From DASVUC01 sp036387255 (GTDB lineage: Bacteria; Planctomycetota; Phycisphaerae; Tepidisphaerales; Tepidisphaeraceae), in assembly GCA_036387255.1 (NCBI GenBank), contig DASVUC010000120.1, positions 28,871 through 92,870 on the forward strand: 64,000 nt of DNA. Reading direction: 5' to 3'. A program made the position numbers and the translations under genes. This document shows, piece by piece, positions 42,333-50,397 of this stretch; position 1 is the first letter of the stretch, and each line of letters begins with the position of its first letter. The notes under the pieces are model-generated. The model saw only the letters and a list, made by a program, of their open reading frames with translations. It did no database searches and was not told the origin of the DNA.

Positions 42333-42416
42333 TGATCTGGTGATCTGGCCCACTGATCATTGAAGAAGACGAGGCTCTTCAAATGGTCAGATGGCCAGAT
42401 GGATCCATCTCCAGAT
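42333..42416. repeat. Short inverted repeats between convergent dinB-like and sodC genes
   Basis: GATCTGGTGATCTGGCCCAC on the left is matched by GGTCAGATGGCCAGATGGATC-like sequence on the right (degenerate). Inside them TTGAAGA and TCTTCAA form a perfect seven-base stem. This could end transcription from either side, though there is no U-tract. Confidence 0.5.
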
Positions 42417-42420
42417 CCCT

Positions 42421-43056
42421 TTACTTCGCGGCGTTCTCGATTTTGCCGCCGCCGATGCGTGCGCCGGCGTTGCCGGAGGGTTGGCTGGACAGGTCGTCCG
42501 GCTTGGCGTGGACAATAACGGCTCGGCCCATCACGTCGTTGGGCTTGCCGGTGCCGACGGAGATGTTGTCGAGGGTGACGTCGAGGTGGGCGGTGCCGTT
42601 CTGATCGGCGGTGATGTTGCCGAGATCACCTTCGTGGACCGGGCTGGTGGTGGGTCCGCCGTGGGGGTGACCGCCGGGGTTGAAGTGACCGCCGGTGCTC
42701 GTGAGATCGGCGGCGGAGAGGTCGCCCTTTTCGTGAACGTGGAAGCCATGCTTGCCGGGGGGCAGGCCGGTGAGATCGGCGACGACTTTCACCTTATCGC
42801 CCATCTGGGTGAAGGTGACGGTGCCCATAGGCTGGCCGAAGGAGGGTTGGGTGCTGGCGGCCTTGGCGGGTTTGATGTGGGCGACGGCGACTTTGCCTTT
42901 CTTGCCTTCGCTCTTCCCCGAAGAGTCTGAGGCGCCTGAGGCGCTGGATGAGCCGGACGAGCTTGAGGATGATTGGTCCTGGCCTTCCTGCTGGCAGCCG
43001 ATAGCGAAGGTGGCGAGGAGAACGAGGGCAGCGGCGAGGTTGCGTGTCATGGTCAT
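42421..43056 (-). CDS. sodC: Cu/Zn superoxide dismutase, lipoprotein, lacking the structural disulfide
   Basis: From the ATG at 43056 (CGGAGG upstream) the product has 211 residues. A signal with lipobox AIGC makes Cys21 the lipidated residue. A Ser/Gly-rich linker (about 25-55) leads to the enzyme domain. All copper and zinc ligands are visible: His106, His108, His124, His132, His141, Asp144 and His183, plus the catalytic-channel Arg200 in GNAGARI. The two cysteines of the usual disulfide are replaced: KGDLSAADL has Leu113 where GDC is normal, and ARIGGG has Gly203 where ACG is normal. It should dismutate superoxide in the periplasm, attached to a membrane. Confidence 0.92.
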   Translation of the reverse strand: MTMTRNLAAALVLLATFAIGCQQEGQDQSSSSSSGSSSASGASDSSGKSEGKKGKVAVAHIKPAKAASTQPSFGQPMGTVTFTQMGDKVKVVADLTGLPPGKHGFHVHEKGDLSAADLTSTGGHFNPGGHPHGGPTTSPVHEGDLGNITADQNGTAHLDVTLDNISVGTGKPNDVMGRAVIVHAKPDDLSSQPSGNAGARIGGGKIENAAK

Positions 43057-43514
43057 GAAGCCTCCGAGAAGTTGAGGGCGCATCGTAAAAAGCGATGGTG
43101 AGAGAGGCAACGGGGAAAGCGGTGAGGTGGAGCGGGGGTGGGGGGGACCCCTGAAATGTGTTCCGATATGTGCAGTTTTGTGCACTTTTTCTGCGTCGTT
43201 TTGTCGTCGCGCACGATCCCGTGTCCGGAGTAGAGCGCGAGCCGGAGACATGGGCGAGACGCCCATGCCACGAGGGAGAAGGGTTTGGCTTCGGTGGTCA
43301 TTCCATAGAAGGGGGAGCGCTGCTGGGCAGCCAGGCCTTTTGGCGCAACGGGTTTTGGTTTATGTCGTGAATCGTGGGGAAATTGACGCATTTTGAGTTT
43401 CAAAGTTCAGATTTCAGATGCGGAGGCGCTGCGCGCCGGGCTGCCTTTTTCGCGCAATCATGGGTTTAGGGATCGTGGGTGCCACGGGGATAGGGTGTTC
43501 GGTATGCTTCGGAT
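43057..43514. repeat. Gene-free 458-base gap with a half copy of repeat family A
   Basis: The only recognised element is GACATGGGCGAGACGCCCATGCCACGAG at about 43247-43274, a single right half of family A. TGTGCAGTTTTGTGCAC at about 43173 is a small palindromic word. No frame here has a convincing start, codon bias or homology. Confidence 0.6.
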
Positions 43515-44294
43515 GTGGAACCGGGTGCGACCGAGGTGGCGGGGAAGCGGCGGGGATTGCTGGGGTTTTTGCGTGCGCTGGGGCCGGCGGGGCCGATGGC
43601 GCTGGTGGCGACGCTGATGCCGGCGGTGGGCGCGGTAGTGCTGATCGCGGTGGCGCGGGATGTGGCGCCTTGGCTGAAGGCGCGAGCGCCGTTGTCGCTG
43701 GTTCCGTTCGTGGCGGCGTTTGCGGTGCTGGGGGGATTCGCACTGGTGCCGACGTATGCCAACTCGCTTCTGGCGGGGTGGACGTTCGGGTTTGCGCTGG
43801 GATTTCCGGCGGTGATGGTCGGGCTCCTGGGCGCGGGGCTGATCAGCTACTCGTTCGCGCACCGGATCGCGGGGCATCGGGTGGAGGATTTGATCCACGA
43901 GCATCCGAAGTGGGAGATCGTGAGGAATGCGCTGATCGGCCGGGGAACGTGGCGGACGATCTGGATCGTGATGCTGCTGCGGCTGTCGCCGATGCTGCCG
44001 TTTGAAGCGACGAGCGTGCTGCTGGCGGTGACGGGAACGAAGCTGTTTCCGTTTGTGGTGGGGACGGCGCTGGGGGTGATTCCGCGCACGGCGGCCATCG
44101 TGTGGATCGCGTCCAAAGCGCACACGCTGGACCTACAGGAGGCGAACAACCGCTGGCTGCTGGTGGTGGGACTCCTGCTGTCGGCGCTGGGGGCCGTGGT
44201 GATTGCAGTGATTTCGAAGCGTGCGCTGGATCGGGCGACAAAGGGGGAGGGGCGGGAATTGGAACAACGCTCTGCGGCGGCATCTGCTGATTGA
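43515..44294 (+). CDS. VTT (SNARE-associated/TVP38/DedA-like) membrane protein
   Basis: This 259-residue protein starts with GTG and has about six hydrophobic segments. The VTT-domain signature is clear: FALGFPAVMVGLLGAGLISYSFAHRI (Gly-rich re-entrant part) and WIVMLLRLSPMLPFEATSVLLAVTGTKLFPFVVGTALGVIP, which has the conserved Arg and Pro of L-R-x-S-P-x-x-P-F. Relatives act as lipid scramblases or in membrane-potential homeostasis. It may move undecaprenyl phosphate or phospholipid across the inner membrane, but the exact role is unknown. Confidence 0.85.
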   Translation: MEPGATEVAGKRRGLLGFLRALGPAGPMALVATLMPAVGAVVLIAVARDVAPWLKARAPLSLVPFVAAFAVLGGFALVPTYANSLLAGWTFGFALGFPAVMVGLLGAGLISYSFAHRIAGHRVEDLIHEHPKWEIVRNALIGRGTWRTIWIVMLLRLSPMLPFEATSVLLAVTGTKLFPFVVGTALGVIPRTAAIVWIASKAHTLDLQEANNRWLLVVGLLLSALGAVVIAVISKRALDRATKGEGRELEQRSAAASAD

Positions 44295-44383
44295 ACAAGA
44301 GCCCTCACCCTACGTTCTGCCGGATGGAGCACCGCGGCGCACGCGGGGCGACTCGGACGAGAGAGTTCGGAATTCGCGTGGAC

Positions 44384-45862
44384 CTAGCGGCGCGGGGAAG
44401 AGGAACCGCTGCGGGAGGAACCGCTGCTGCTTCCGCTGCGGGGGCCGTCCCCACCGCTGCGGGAGGGCGAGGGTGAAGATCGCGCGGGGGCGGGGGATGG
44501 GGAGCGGGCGGAGGAGTCGGAGCGTGGAGCGGCGCTGCGGGCGGGGGCATCTGGGGCGCGGGATGATCCGCCTCGGGAACTGGTGGTGCGGTCGCCGGCG
44601 GATGGCGCGGGCTTGGGGCCTTGATTGCGCGCGGGCGGGATGCTGGGGTCGAGGCGAATGGAAGCCGGTTGAGATTGCCTGGAGTCGACTCGGCGTGAGG
44701 TGTCGCGGGCGGCATCGGGGCGCGAGCCGGTGCGCGCGGCGGCGTTGCGCGCCGGCGGTGTGTAATCGGCTGGCGGAAGTGGTCCAATCATGCGCGATTG
44801 CGGGAAGGCGGTCTCGGGCCGGCCGAGGATGACGGGACCTGTGGGGCGGAGTGGTCGGTCGTCGGTGAAGGTGCGCTCGGGGATGTTGATGTCGCGGTCG
44901 CGCCATCCGCCGTGGTGGCGGTAGTGGCGATGGGGGAAGAGGTAGACGCTAGAGCCGCCCCAGTAGTCGTAGGAGTGGTAGCCGTAGCGGGGGTAATACC
45001 AGTAGCCGGGTTCATCGTCGTAGTACGTGTAGCCGCCGACGTACGGCGCGGAGTAGGGCGCGTACATGGGGGCGTAGGTGCTGGGTGGATACACGACGGT
45101 GGGAGGCACTTCGGCGCCCGCGCCGTAATCGGGAGGCGAGACGACTACGGTTTGCGTCGTAGGTTGCGTGGCGCTGCTGGCGCTGGCGGCGGGTCGGGTG
45201 GTGCTGCTGGCGCTTGCGGCGGGCTGCGTGGTGGGATTGGGTTTGACGCCGGCGTAGATGTTGCGGGCGTCGTCGTAGGCTTCGACGAAGGGTTGCTGCG
45301 TGCCGATCGCCGTCTTGATCTGGTTGACCTGGTCGGCAGCTTCCCTGGGCAGCGTGTTTTTGTCGGCGCGCATCTCGTACCACGCGGTGAGCTGGCCGGC
45401 GATGCGCGAGACGAATGGATCTTTGGGAGACTTCTCGACCGCCTGGGCGATGTTAGAAAGCGCAGCGGCCGTGTCGTTCTTGCGGGCGTTGATATAGCTG
45501 GTGACGGCCCAGGCGACGCCGTTGCCGGGGTCGAACTGATTGAGATCGGCGGCTTGGCGAGCGGCGAGTTCGGGGAGGCCGAGGTCGATGAGGCGGCGCA
45601 CGTAAGCGTCTTCGGCGGCAACTTTATCGGTTCCGGCGGCGAGGGCGCGGGCGTAGGCGTCGACGGCGGAAGAAGGATCGGTTGCGCGGAGAATCGGATC
45701 GAGCGCGGGATCTTTGGAGGCGCGCTGCGTGGTGTTGCCGGCGAAGGAGTAGAGGGGGGCGGCGTAGGGATCGTTGTTAACGTAGGCTTCGCGATCAGAC
45801 ATTGAGCAGCCGGCGAAGGCGAGGAGCACGGCAGCGGCGAGGGGTAGAGACTTGCGTGTCAT
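44384..45862 (-). CDS. Large lipoprotein with TPR-like domain and Tyr-rich and Ser/Arg-rich tail
   Basis: From the ATG at 45862 (TGGAGG upstream) the product has 492 residues. The signal LAAAVLLAFAGCSMS gives a lipidated Cys near residue 18. Residues about 60-195 are helical and TPR-like (AVDAYARALAAGTDKVAAEDAYVRRLIDLG). Linker repeats of TQPAASASS follow. Residues about 240-310 are very rich in Tyr, Pro and Gly (YSAPYVGGYTYYDDEPGYWYYPRYGYHSY), and the last 130 are Ser/Arg/Pro-rich and disordered. No enzyme motif was found. It is likely a surface or periplasmic structural protein. Confidence 0.7.
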   Translation of the reverse strand: MTRKSLPLAAAVLLAFAGCSMSDREAYVNNDPYAAPLYSFAGNTTQRASKDPALDPILRATDPSSAVDAYARALAAGTDKVAAEDAYVRRLIDLGLPELAARQAADLNQFDPGNGVAWAVTSYINARKNDTAAALSNIAQAVEKSPKDPFVSRIAGQLTAWYEMRADKNTLPREAADQVNQIKTAIGTQQPFVEAYDDARNIYAGVKPNPTTQPAASASSTTRPAASASSATQPTTQTVVVSPPDYGAGAEVPPTVVYPPSTYAPMYAPYSAPYVGGYTYYDDEPGYWYYPRYGYHSYDYWGGSSVYLFPHRHYRHHGGWRDRDINIPERTFTDDRPLRPTGPVILGRPETAFPQSRMIGPLPPADYTPPARNAAARTGSRPDAARDTSRRVDSRQSQPASIRLDPSIPPARNQGPKPAPSAGDRTTSSRGGSSRAPDAPARSAAPRSDSSARSPSPAPARSSPSPSRSGGDGPRSGSSSGSSRSGSSSPRR

Positions 45863-46010
45863 GACAGCCTCCATGATGCATCATAGATGCCAGAGGTGGG
45901 GGAAATACAGCGGAAAAGTGCGGATCTTGTAGATCGTGAACAATGTCAATTTCACCGTTTCCCCGTGGCGGAGAGAGGTCTCATCGATGCTGACGCTGGT
46001 GGTTGGGGAG

Positions 46011-46055
46011 AAGAGCCCTCATCCCAACCTTCTCCCGGGGTACCGGGAGAAGGGG
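46011..46055. repeat. GGGAGAGGG palindromic repeat, family B
   Basis: AAGAGCCCTCATCCC leads into CTTCTCCCGGGGTACCGGG and GAGAAGGGG. The preceding GGTTGGGGAG matches the lead-in of the copies at 60371 and 63421, so the repeat unit is longer than the palindrome itself. Confidence 0.8.
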
Positions 46056-46099
46056 AAAGGCAGCGGGAAAGGCGAGCAGGAAAGGCGAGCAGGAGAGGA

Positions 46100-46876
46100 T
46101 CAGGAGACGCGTTGGCCTAAGAGGGGCGCGAAGGTTTGGTTCCAGAAGTTGGTGGCGGCTTCTTCGCGTTCTCGGCGGAAGTCGGTGGGATCTACGCCGG
46201 GGAGGAGGGCGTCGGGGTAGCCGCTGAGGGTCAGGGTGATGTCGATCTTTTTGCCCTGGCGAAGGATTTGGAAAGTGATTCGCTCACCGGCAGCGCGGGC
46301 GCGGATGGAGAGTTGGAGCCGACCGACCGACTCGATGCGGATCGGGGGATCGTCCTGGATGGCGACGATGATGTCGCCGGTCTGGAAGGCACCGAAGCCG
46401 CAGAAGCCCGGCATGCGCTCCTGCACGACGACGGCGGTGGTGGCGCGTTCTTCTTTATTGGCTTCGATGAGCTGATCGAGCGGGTCGGCACCTTCAAGCT
46501 CATCATGCTGCTCAAGGGTGCTGACCTTAATCGGGGCGAGGGTGACGCCGAGGAATCCCATCTGCTGCAATTGGGGGTAGTTCTGAGTGGCGAGGAAGAC
46601 GTGGTTGACGATCTCGCGCAGCGCGATGACTTGCGACTTGTTGAGCGAAGGATTTTTAGCGACGACGTTCCTGAGTGCGGTCAGCTCGTCTGCGCCGATG
46701 GCGAGGAGCCTGGTGCGGGCGCGCTCGCGGACGGCGCTGTCGAGGTTGCCGAGATCTGTTACGAGGGCGGCGAGCTGATTAGCGGGCAGGGTCGCGGGCG
46801 AAGTGGTGGCGGCGAACGCGGTTTGGAAGTTGGCGATGCAGAAGAGTGACAGCAGCGCGAGAAGGACCCGGATCAT
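46100..46876 (-). CDS. Secreted PDZ-like domain protein
   Basis: From the ATG at 46876, which overlaps the upstream stop (ATGA), the product has 258 residues. The signal peptide is IRVLLALLSLFCIANFQTAFAA. A helical part (LGNLDSAVRERARTRLLAIGADELTALRNVV) resembles HEAT-type pairs. Residues about 115-230 form a PDZ-like fold: FLGVTLAPIKV, FGAFQTGDIIVAIQDDPPI and ERITFQILRQGKKIDITLTL. No protease domain is attached, so it may bind misfolded or partner proteins outside the cytoplasm. It is translationally coupled to the kinase-like gene upstream. Confidence 0.75.
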   Translation of the reverse strand: MIRVLLALLSLFCIANFQTAFAATTSPATLPANQLAALVTDLGNLDSAVRERARTRLLAIGADELTALRNVVAKNPSLNKSQVIALREIVNHVFLATQNYPQLQQMGFLGVTLAPIKVSTLEQHDELEGADPLDQLIEANKEERATTAVVVQERMPGFCGFGAFQTGDIIVAIQDDPPIRIESVGRLQLSIRARAAGERITFQILRQGKKIDITLTLSGYPDALLPGVDPTDFRREREEAATNFWNQTFAPLLGQRVS

Positions 46877-47967
46877 CCTTCGGCGAGTTCGATGAGCATT
46901 TCTGCGGAGCGCTGCATCCAGGCGACCTTGCGGCGGACCATCTGAAGGAACGCGAGGCCATCCATTCGGCCGAAGGTTCCGGTGGCGGCGATCGGGAAGA
47001 CGGCTTCGGCGATAAGCGCTTCGATCATGAGGTAGGGGACGGTGCGGATCTCGGCTTGGGAGAGGAGGACGACTTCGTCGTAACCGCGAAGGAAGCGCTT
47101 GAAGCGAGACTCGTCGAGGTACTCGGGCCATTTCGAAACATCATCCTCGCCCCCAATGATGGAGAATTGTAGGGCGCCGTTGGCGATGTCGATGACCCGC
47201 GGCAAAAGCCGGGCCGAGTCGTAATCAATGACGGCGACGATGTGGTTGTCGCGATAGAGGGTGTTTCCGGGATGCCAGTCGGCGTGGACGATCTGGCGCG
47301 GCCAATTTTCCATGCCCTGGGCTTCGACTTTGTCGGCGGCTTCCTTGTAATTATCGAGCAGCGTGCTGAGGAGGGGGACGATCTGATCGTGACCCTGAAG
47401 GCCGACGGGCAGCGTGGTCATGATGGTGCGAAGGCCCTGCTCGACGGCGGGAGCCATGTGGTAGCTGCCGGAGGGAGGCTTCCATTCGGATTTGAAGTTC
47501 TCGAGCAGCTTGTGGTAGAGGGCGAGGACGCGGCCGCCGTCGAAGGTGGATTCGAGCGTTTGAGGGTAGGCCTGGCCGGGGATGTATTCGAAGAGCTCGT
47601 AGACGCCGTTGCGCCACTGGAGCATGGAGTTGTTCTCGCGGCGCGTGCCGATGAGGTGGGGCAAGGGGAACTGCTTGCTGGCCAGGAAAAGCTGGATCGC
47701 GTGACAGAATGCCACCTTGAAGGGGTCATCCTTGCCGCGGGCGCGGCGTTTCATGAGGAACTTGCCCTGCTCGGAGACGATCAGGAGCTTGGGCGCTTTG
47801 CGCGAGCCGCGGGGGAATTCGACGATCGAATCGATGACGCCGATGTCGTAATGGGAGAGGACGACGCCGAGTTCCTCGGCCGCGAACTGCTCGCGCTGGC
47901 CGGTTGCGCGGGACGATTGTCCGGTTCCGGACACGCTCGACTGAATGGGTGAAGCAACCGGCTGCAC
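46873..47967 (-). CDS. APH-family small-molecule phosphotransferase
   Basis: This 364-residue protein has the aminoglycoside-phosphotransferase/choline-kinase fold. KFLMKRRARG near residues 68-77 gives the ATP-binding Lys. The Brenner motif is QIVHADWHPGNTLYRD (catalytic Asp in HAD, Asn in PGN), followed by IVAVIDYDSARL with the metal-binding Asp. It resembles CotS/HSK2-type kinases that act on homoserine, choline or spore components, and antibiotic resistance is not implied. Its stop overlaps the start of the PDZ-like gene. Confidence 0.85.
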   Translation of the reverse strand: MQPVASPIQSSVSGTGQSSRATGQREQFAAEELGVVLSHYDIGVIDSIVEFPRGSRKAPKLLIVSEQGKFLMKRRARGKDDPFKVAFCHAIQLFLASKQFPLPHLIGTRRENNSMLQWRNGVYELFEYIPGQAYPQTLESTFDGGRVLALYHKLLENFKSEWKPPSGSYHMAPAVEQGLRTIMTTLPVGLQGHDQIVPLLSTLLDNYKEAADKVEAQGMENWPRQIVHADWHPGNTLYRDNHIVAVIDYDSARLLPRVIDIANGALQFSIIGGEDDVSKWPEYLDESRFKRFLRGYDEVVLLSQAEIRTVPYLMIEALIAEAVFPIAATGTFGRMDGLAFLQMVRRKVAWMQRSAEMLIELAEG

Positions 47968-48410
47968 GTCAGTGTTACTCTAAGGCAAAAGTTGCGGTAC
48001 CGAAAGACAGAATGAGCTTGGGAAAAGCCGCTGTCATTGAAGGTATCGGCCTGTGGGCTGGGGTGGTGAAGGCGCGTGCAGAAGCCTGCTGTGGGGACAA
48101 TAATACGGGTGATGGCGACGTAGCGGCTTGAGTGGAACCGCCGCGGCTGCGTCGCCTGGCTGGTGGGTGGCGCTACGATTGCGCGCGATTGGGCGACGCA
48201 GGCGATTGTCGAGGTTCATTTCTTTAGAGCAACGCGTGCGCTCGCATGTGGTGCACGGTGGTGATCGACTCAGCGTGCCAGCCTGAGGGGTATTTGGCGA
48301 GGCTCTGGCTCGGTAGACGTTTGGTGCCAGATGCTTCGGGGTACCTCAGCATGACAGGACTCTTGTTTTTGACGCTACACGCGTGGGGTGCGCCGCTCCA
48401 GAAGCGCAAG
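47968..48410. other. 443-base gap without a supported gene
   Basis: Frames here are short and lack family features. CTGCGTCGCC at about 48149 and GGCGACGCAG at about 48193 form a small inverted pair. The repeat of family F at 48274-48357 fills the right part. The gap separates the divergently placed starts of the APH-type kinase gene and the end of the beta-helix gene. Confidence 0.55.
48274..48357. repeat. Inverted repeat, family F (GGTACCTCAGCATGACA)
   Basis: GCCTGAGGGGTATTTGGC on the left pairs imperfectly with GCCAGATGCTTCGGGGTACC and TCAGCATGACAGG on the right. A second copy with better-conserved arms is at 62416-62494. Confidence 0.75.
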
Positions 48411-50153
48411 TCAGGTTTGCGGCGCGATCCTGGGGCGGCGGCCGGTCATCATACCGAAACTGCTGATGAGGATTGCGGCGGGGATAAGGCCAGTCGGTTC
48501 GGGGACGGCGCTGGTGACGTTGACGCTCATCTCGCTCATGGCGGCTTCGCCGGCGGCGTTCCAGGCGATGGCGGTCACCTGATACACGCCAGGTTCTGTG
48601 AAGACGTGGCTTGCGCTGGCGCTGGTGACGGAATCGGTGAAGGACTGGGTGGTGGGGATGCCTTCACCGAAATCCCAGAGGACGTTGGTGATGGAGCCAA
48701 GCCCCGCGGTGTTGATGGCGAAGAACATGTTTTCACCCACGAGGTTCGGCGCGTTCTTCTGGAGCGTGCCATCCGGCAAGTTGTCGGCGGCGGCGGCGTT
48801 CTTCAGCGTGTTGTTGTATCCATTTCCGGCGACGGTGTTACCGGCCCAGACTGCGTCGGTTGCGCTGCCCATGACGGCGACATCGCCGTTGTTGGTGATG
48901 GCGTTACCGACGAAGGAGAGGTTGCTGAGGCCCGTAGCTTCGAGCTCGATGCCCGCGCCAAGGTTGCCGTCGATCTTGTTGGAATCGAGCACGATGTGAT
49001 CGGAGTCGCCGTTGAAGCGGAAGCCGTGGCCCTGGGGGGCATACTTCGTGTTCGGGTCGTTCTTCATCGTGCCGGCGAAGGTGTTCTTATAGAAGTACTG
49101 CTTCGAGGCTTTACCGGTTTCGCCCTGGATCTGGATGCCCCAAGTGCTGGCGGCTTTGACGGTGTTTCGGCCCCAGAAGATGCGCTCCTTGGCTTTGGCT
49201 CCGCTCTGGCTGATCCCAATCTGGGCGCCGCCGTCGACGGTGTTGTCGGTGAAGACATTGTCGTGGGAGTCAACGAGCTCGATGCCGCACCACTTGTAGA
49301 CACCGGATTTGTCGCTGACGACGTTGCGGCGGACGGCGAGCTGGTTGGAGCTGTCGACGCTGAGCCAGTGGTCGACCTTGTTGTCTTCGATGATGGACCG
49401 GTCGCAGCCGCCCCAGACTTCGATGCCGAGTCCCTCGGCAGTTTTCCCGCTGCCGGTGATGGTGTTGTTCTTGATGAGCAGGTCGGTGGAGTTGTCGTCG
49501 CAGAGGATTCCGCCGCGGCCGGTGTCGGCGACAGTGTTGCCGAGGATCTGGTTGCGGCTGGAGCCCTGCCCGACGCGGATGCCGGCGCCCCACTCATTGC
49601 TGGTGCCGATGTTGTTGAAGGAATTACCGGAGATGACGGAGTCGGTGACGCCCTGAACAAAGTAGACGCCGTGGGGGCCGAAGCCGGTGGTGGCGCCTAG
49701 ATTTTTGACGGAGATGTCTTTCAGCGTCAGCTTGGAGGAGTACTGCGCCCAGACGCCTTGGGCGGCGTTGGTGGAGTTCTTTCCGTCGAGCGTAATCCCG
49801 CTGACGGAGACGTTTTTGACGCCATCTAAGTTGAGGAATGAGCTTGAGTTGGCGCCGGAAAAGTTGAGGGATGACGCCGCAGCGCCGGCGCCGATGAAGT
49901 TGATGTTGCTCTTGAGGGAGACGGCGCTGGAGACGTCGAAGGCGCCGGCGGGGATGCGGACGGTGTCGCCCGCGGCGGCGGCATTGACCGCGGCTTTGAT
50001 GGCGGCAGTGTCGTCTTTCCCGTCACCGGCGATGGCGCCGTAACTGGTGATATCGAGGGTCTTGCCGGTGGTGGTCGCGGCGAAAGCGCCGGATGACAGC
50101 CCCAACACAAGAGAGAACGCGATCTTCCGCGTGTTTCCAATGGTGATCATCAT
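48411..50153 (-). CDS. Secreted right-handed beta-helix protein with PKD-like domain and PEP-CTERM sorting tail
   Basis: This 580-residue protein has a signal peptide (IAFSLVLGLSSGAFA). DITSYGAIAGDGKDDTAAIKAAVNAA starts a pectate-lyase-3/glycosyl-hydrolase-28-type beta-helix, and rungs repeat with NNTITGSG, DNTVDGGAQ and SNKIDGNLGAG. Residues about 455-540 form a PKD-like domain (VLWDFGEG, then HVFTEPGVYQVTAIAWN). The C-terminus VPEPTGLIPAAILISS ending in TGRRPR is a PEP-CTERM signal: a Pro-Glu-Pro box, a hydrophobic helix and a basic tail, read by exosortase. I infer an exported, surface-attached polysaccharide-binding or -cleaving protein. An exosortase must be encoded elsewhere. Confidence 0.88.
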   Translation of the reverse strand: MMITIGNTRKIAFSLVLGLSSGAFAATTTGKTLDITSYGAIAGDGKDDTAAIKAAVNAAAAGDTVRIPAGAFDVSSAVSLKSNINFIGAGAAASSLNFSGANSSSFLNLDGVKNVSVSGITLDGKNSTNAAQGVWAQYSSKLTLKDISVKNLGATTGFGPHGVYFVQGVTDSVISGNSFNNIGTSNEWGAGIRVGQGSSRNQILGNTVADTGRGGILCDDNSTDLLIKNNTITGSGKTAEGLGIEVWGGCDRSIIEDNKVDHWLSVDSSNQLAVRRNVVSDKSGVYKWCGIELVDSHDNVFTDNTVDGGAQIGISQSGAKAKERIFWGRNTVKAASTWGIQIQGETGKASKQYFYKNTFAGTMKNDPNTKYAPQGHGFRFNGDSDHIVLDSNKIDGNLGAGIELEATGLSNLSFVGNAITNNGDVAVMGSATDAVWAGNTVAGNGYNNTLKNAAAADNLPDGTLQKNAPNLVGENMFFAINTAGLGSITNVLWDFGEGIPTTQSFTDSVTSASASHVFTEPGVYQVTAIAWNAAGEAAMSEMSVNVTSAVPEPTGLIPAAILISSFGMMTGRRPRIAPQT

Positions 50154-50293
50154 GGTGTGGTACGTCCCGAATAGCCGCGGTGAAGGTTAGAAGATGTACG
50201 GATCGACACAACGAAAAAGTTTCCCAAAGTGAAAATAAATTATCGGAATAGCACTGGAGCGGGACGGGTTTCTGAGAATGTTGAAAATGGTTG

Positions 50294-50322
50294 TTGCGGG
50301 CTCAGGAATTGGACGTTAAATT
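50294..50322 (+). promoter_or_regulatory. Candidate sigma-70-type promoter for the surface repeat protein
   Basis: TTGCGG and TAAATT are separated by 17 bases, and the likely start lies about 70 bases before the ATG at 50398. The 244-base divergent spacer 50154-50397 is unusually AT-rich for the region (AAAATAAATTATCGG at about 50231). The match is modest and unproven. Confidence 0.3.
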
Positions 50323-50397
50323 TCGCTGAGAAACTTTGGCATGTGCCGGGTAAAACGCCGCTGCTGACCTTTAATCCCATCTTTCAGGAGGAGCGAA

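Noticed and set aside
43057..43266. N-terminal extension of the superoxide dismutase upstream of 43056
   Set aside because: The added residues come from repeat family A and would bury the lipoprotein signal. The ATG at 43056 has a clear ribosome-binding site.
46873..47967. Aminoglycoside phosphotransferase (resistance)
   Set aside because: The APH fold is shared with choline, homoserine and other small-molecule kinases. The coupled PDZ-like gene and lack of mobile context do not suggest resistance.
48246..49700. A 484-codon plus-strand frame opposite the beta-helix gene
   Set aside because: It has an Asp/Val/Gly/Ala-rich product without motifs. The minus strand encodes a signal peptide, beta-helix rungs and a PEP-CTERM tail.
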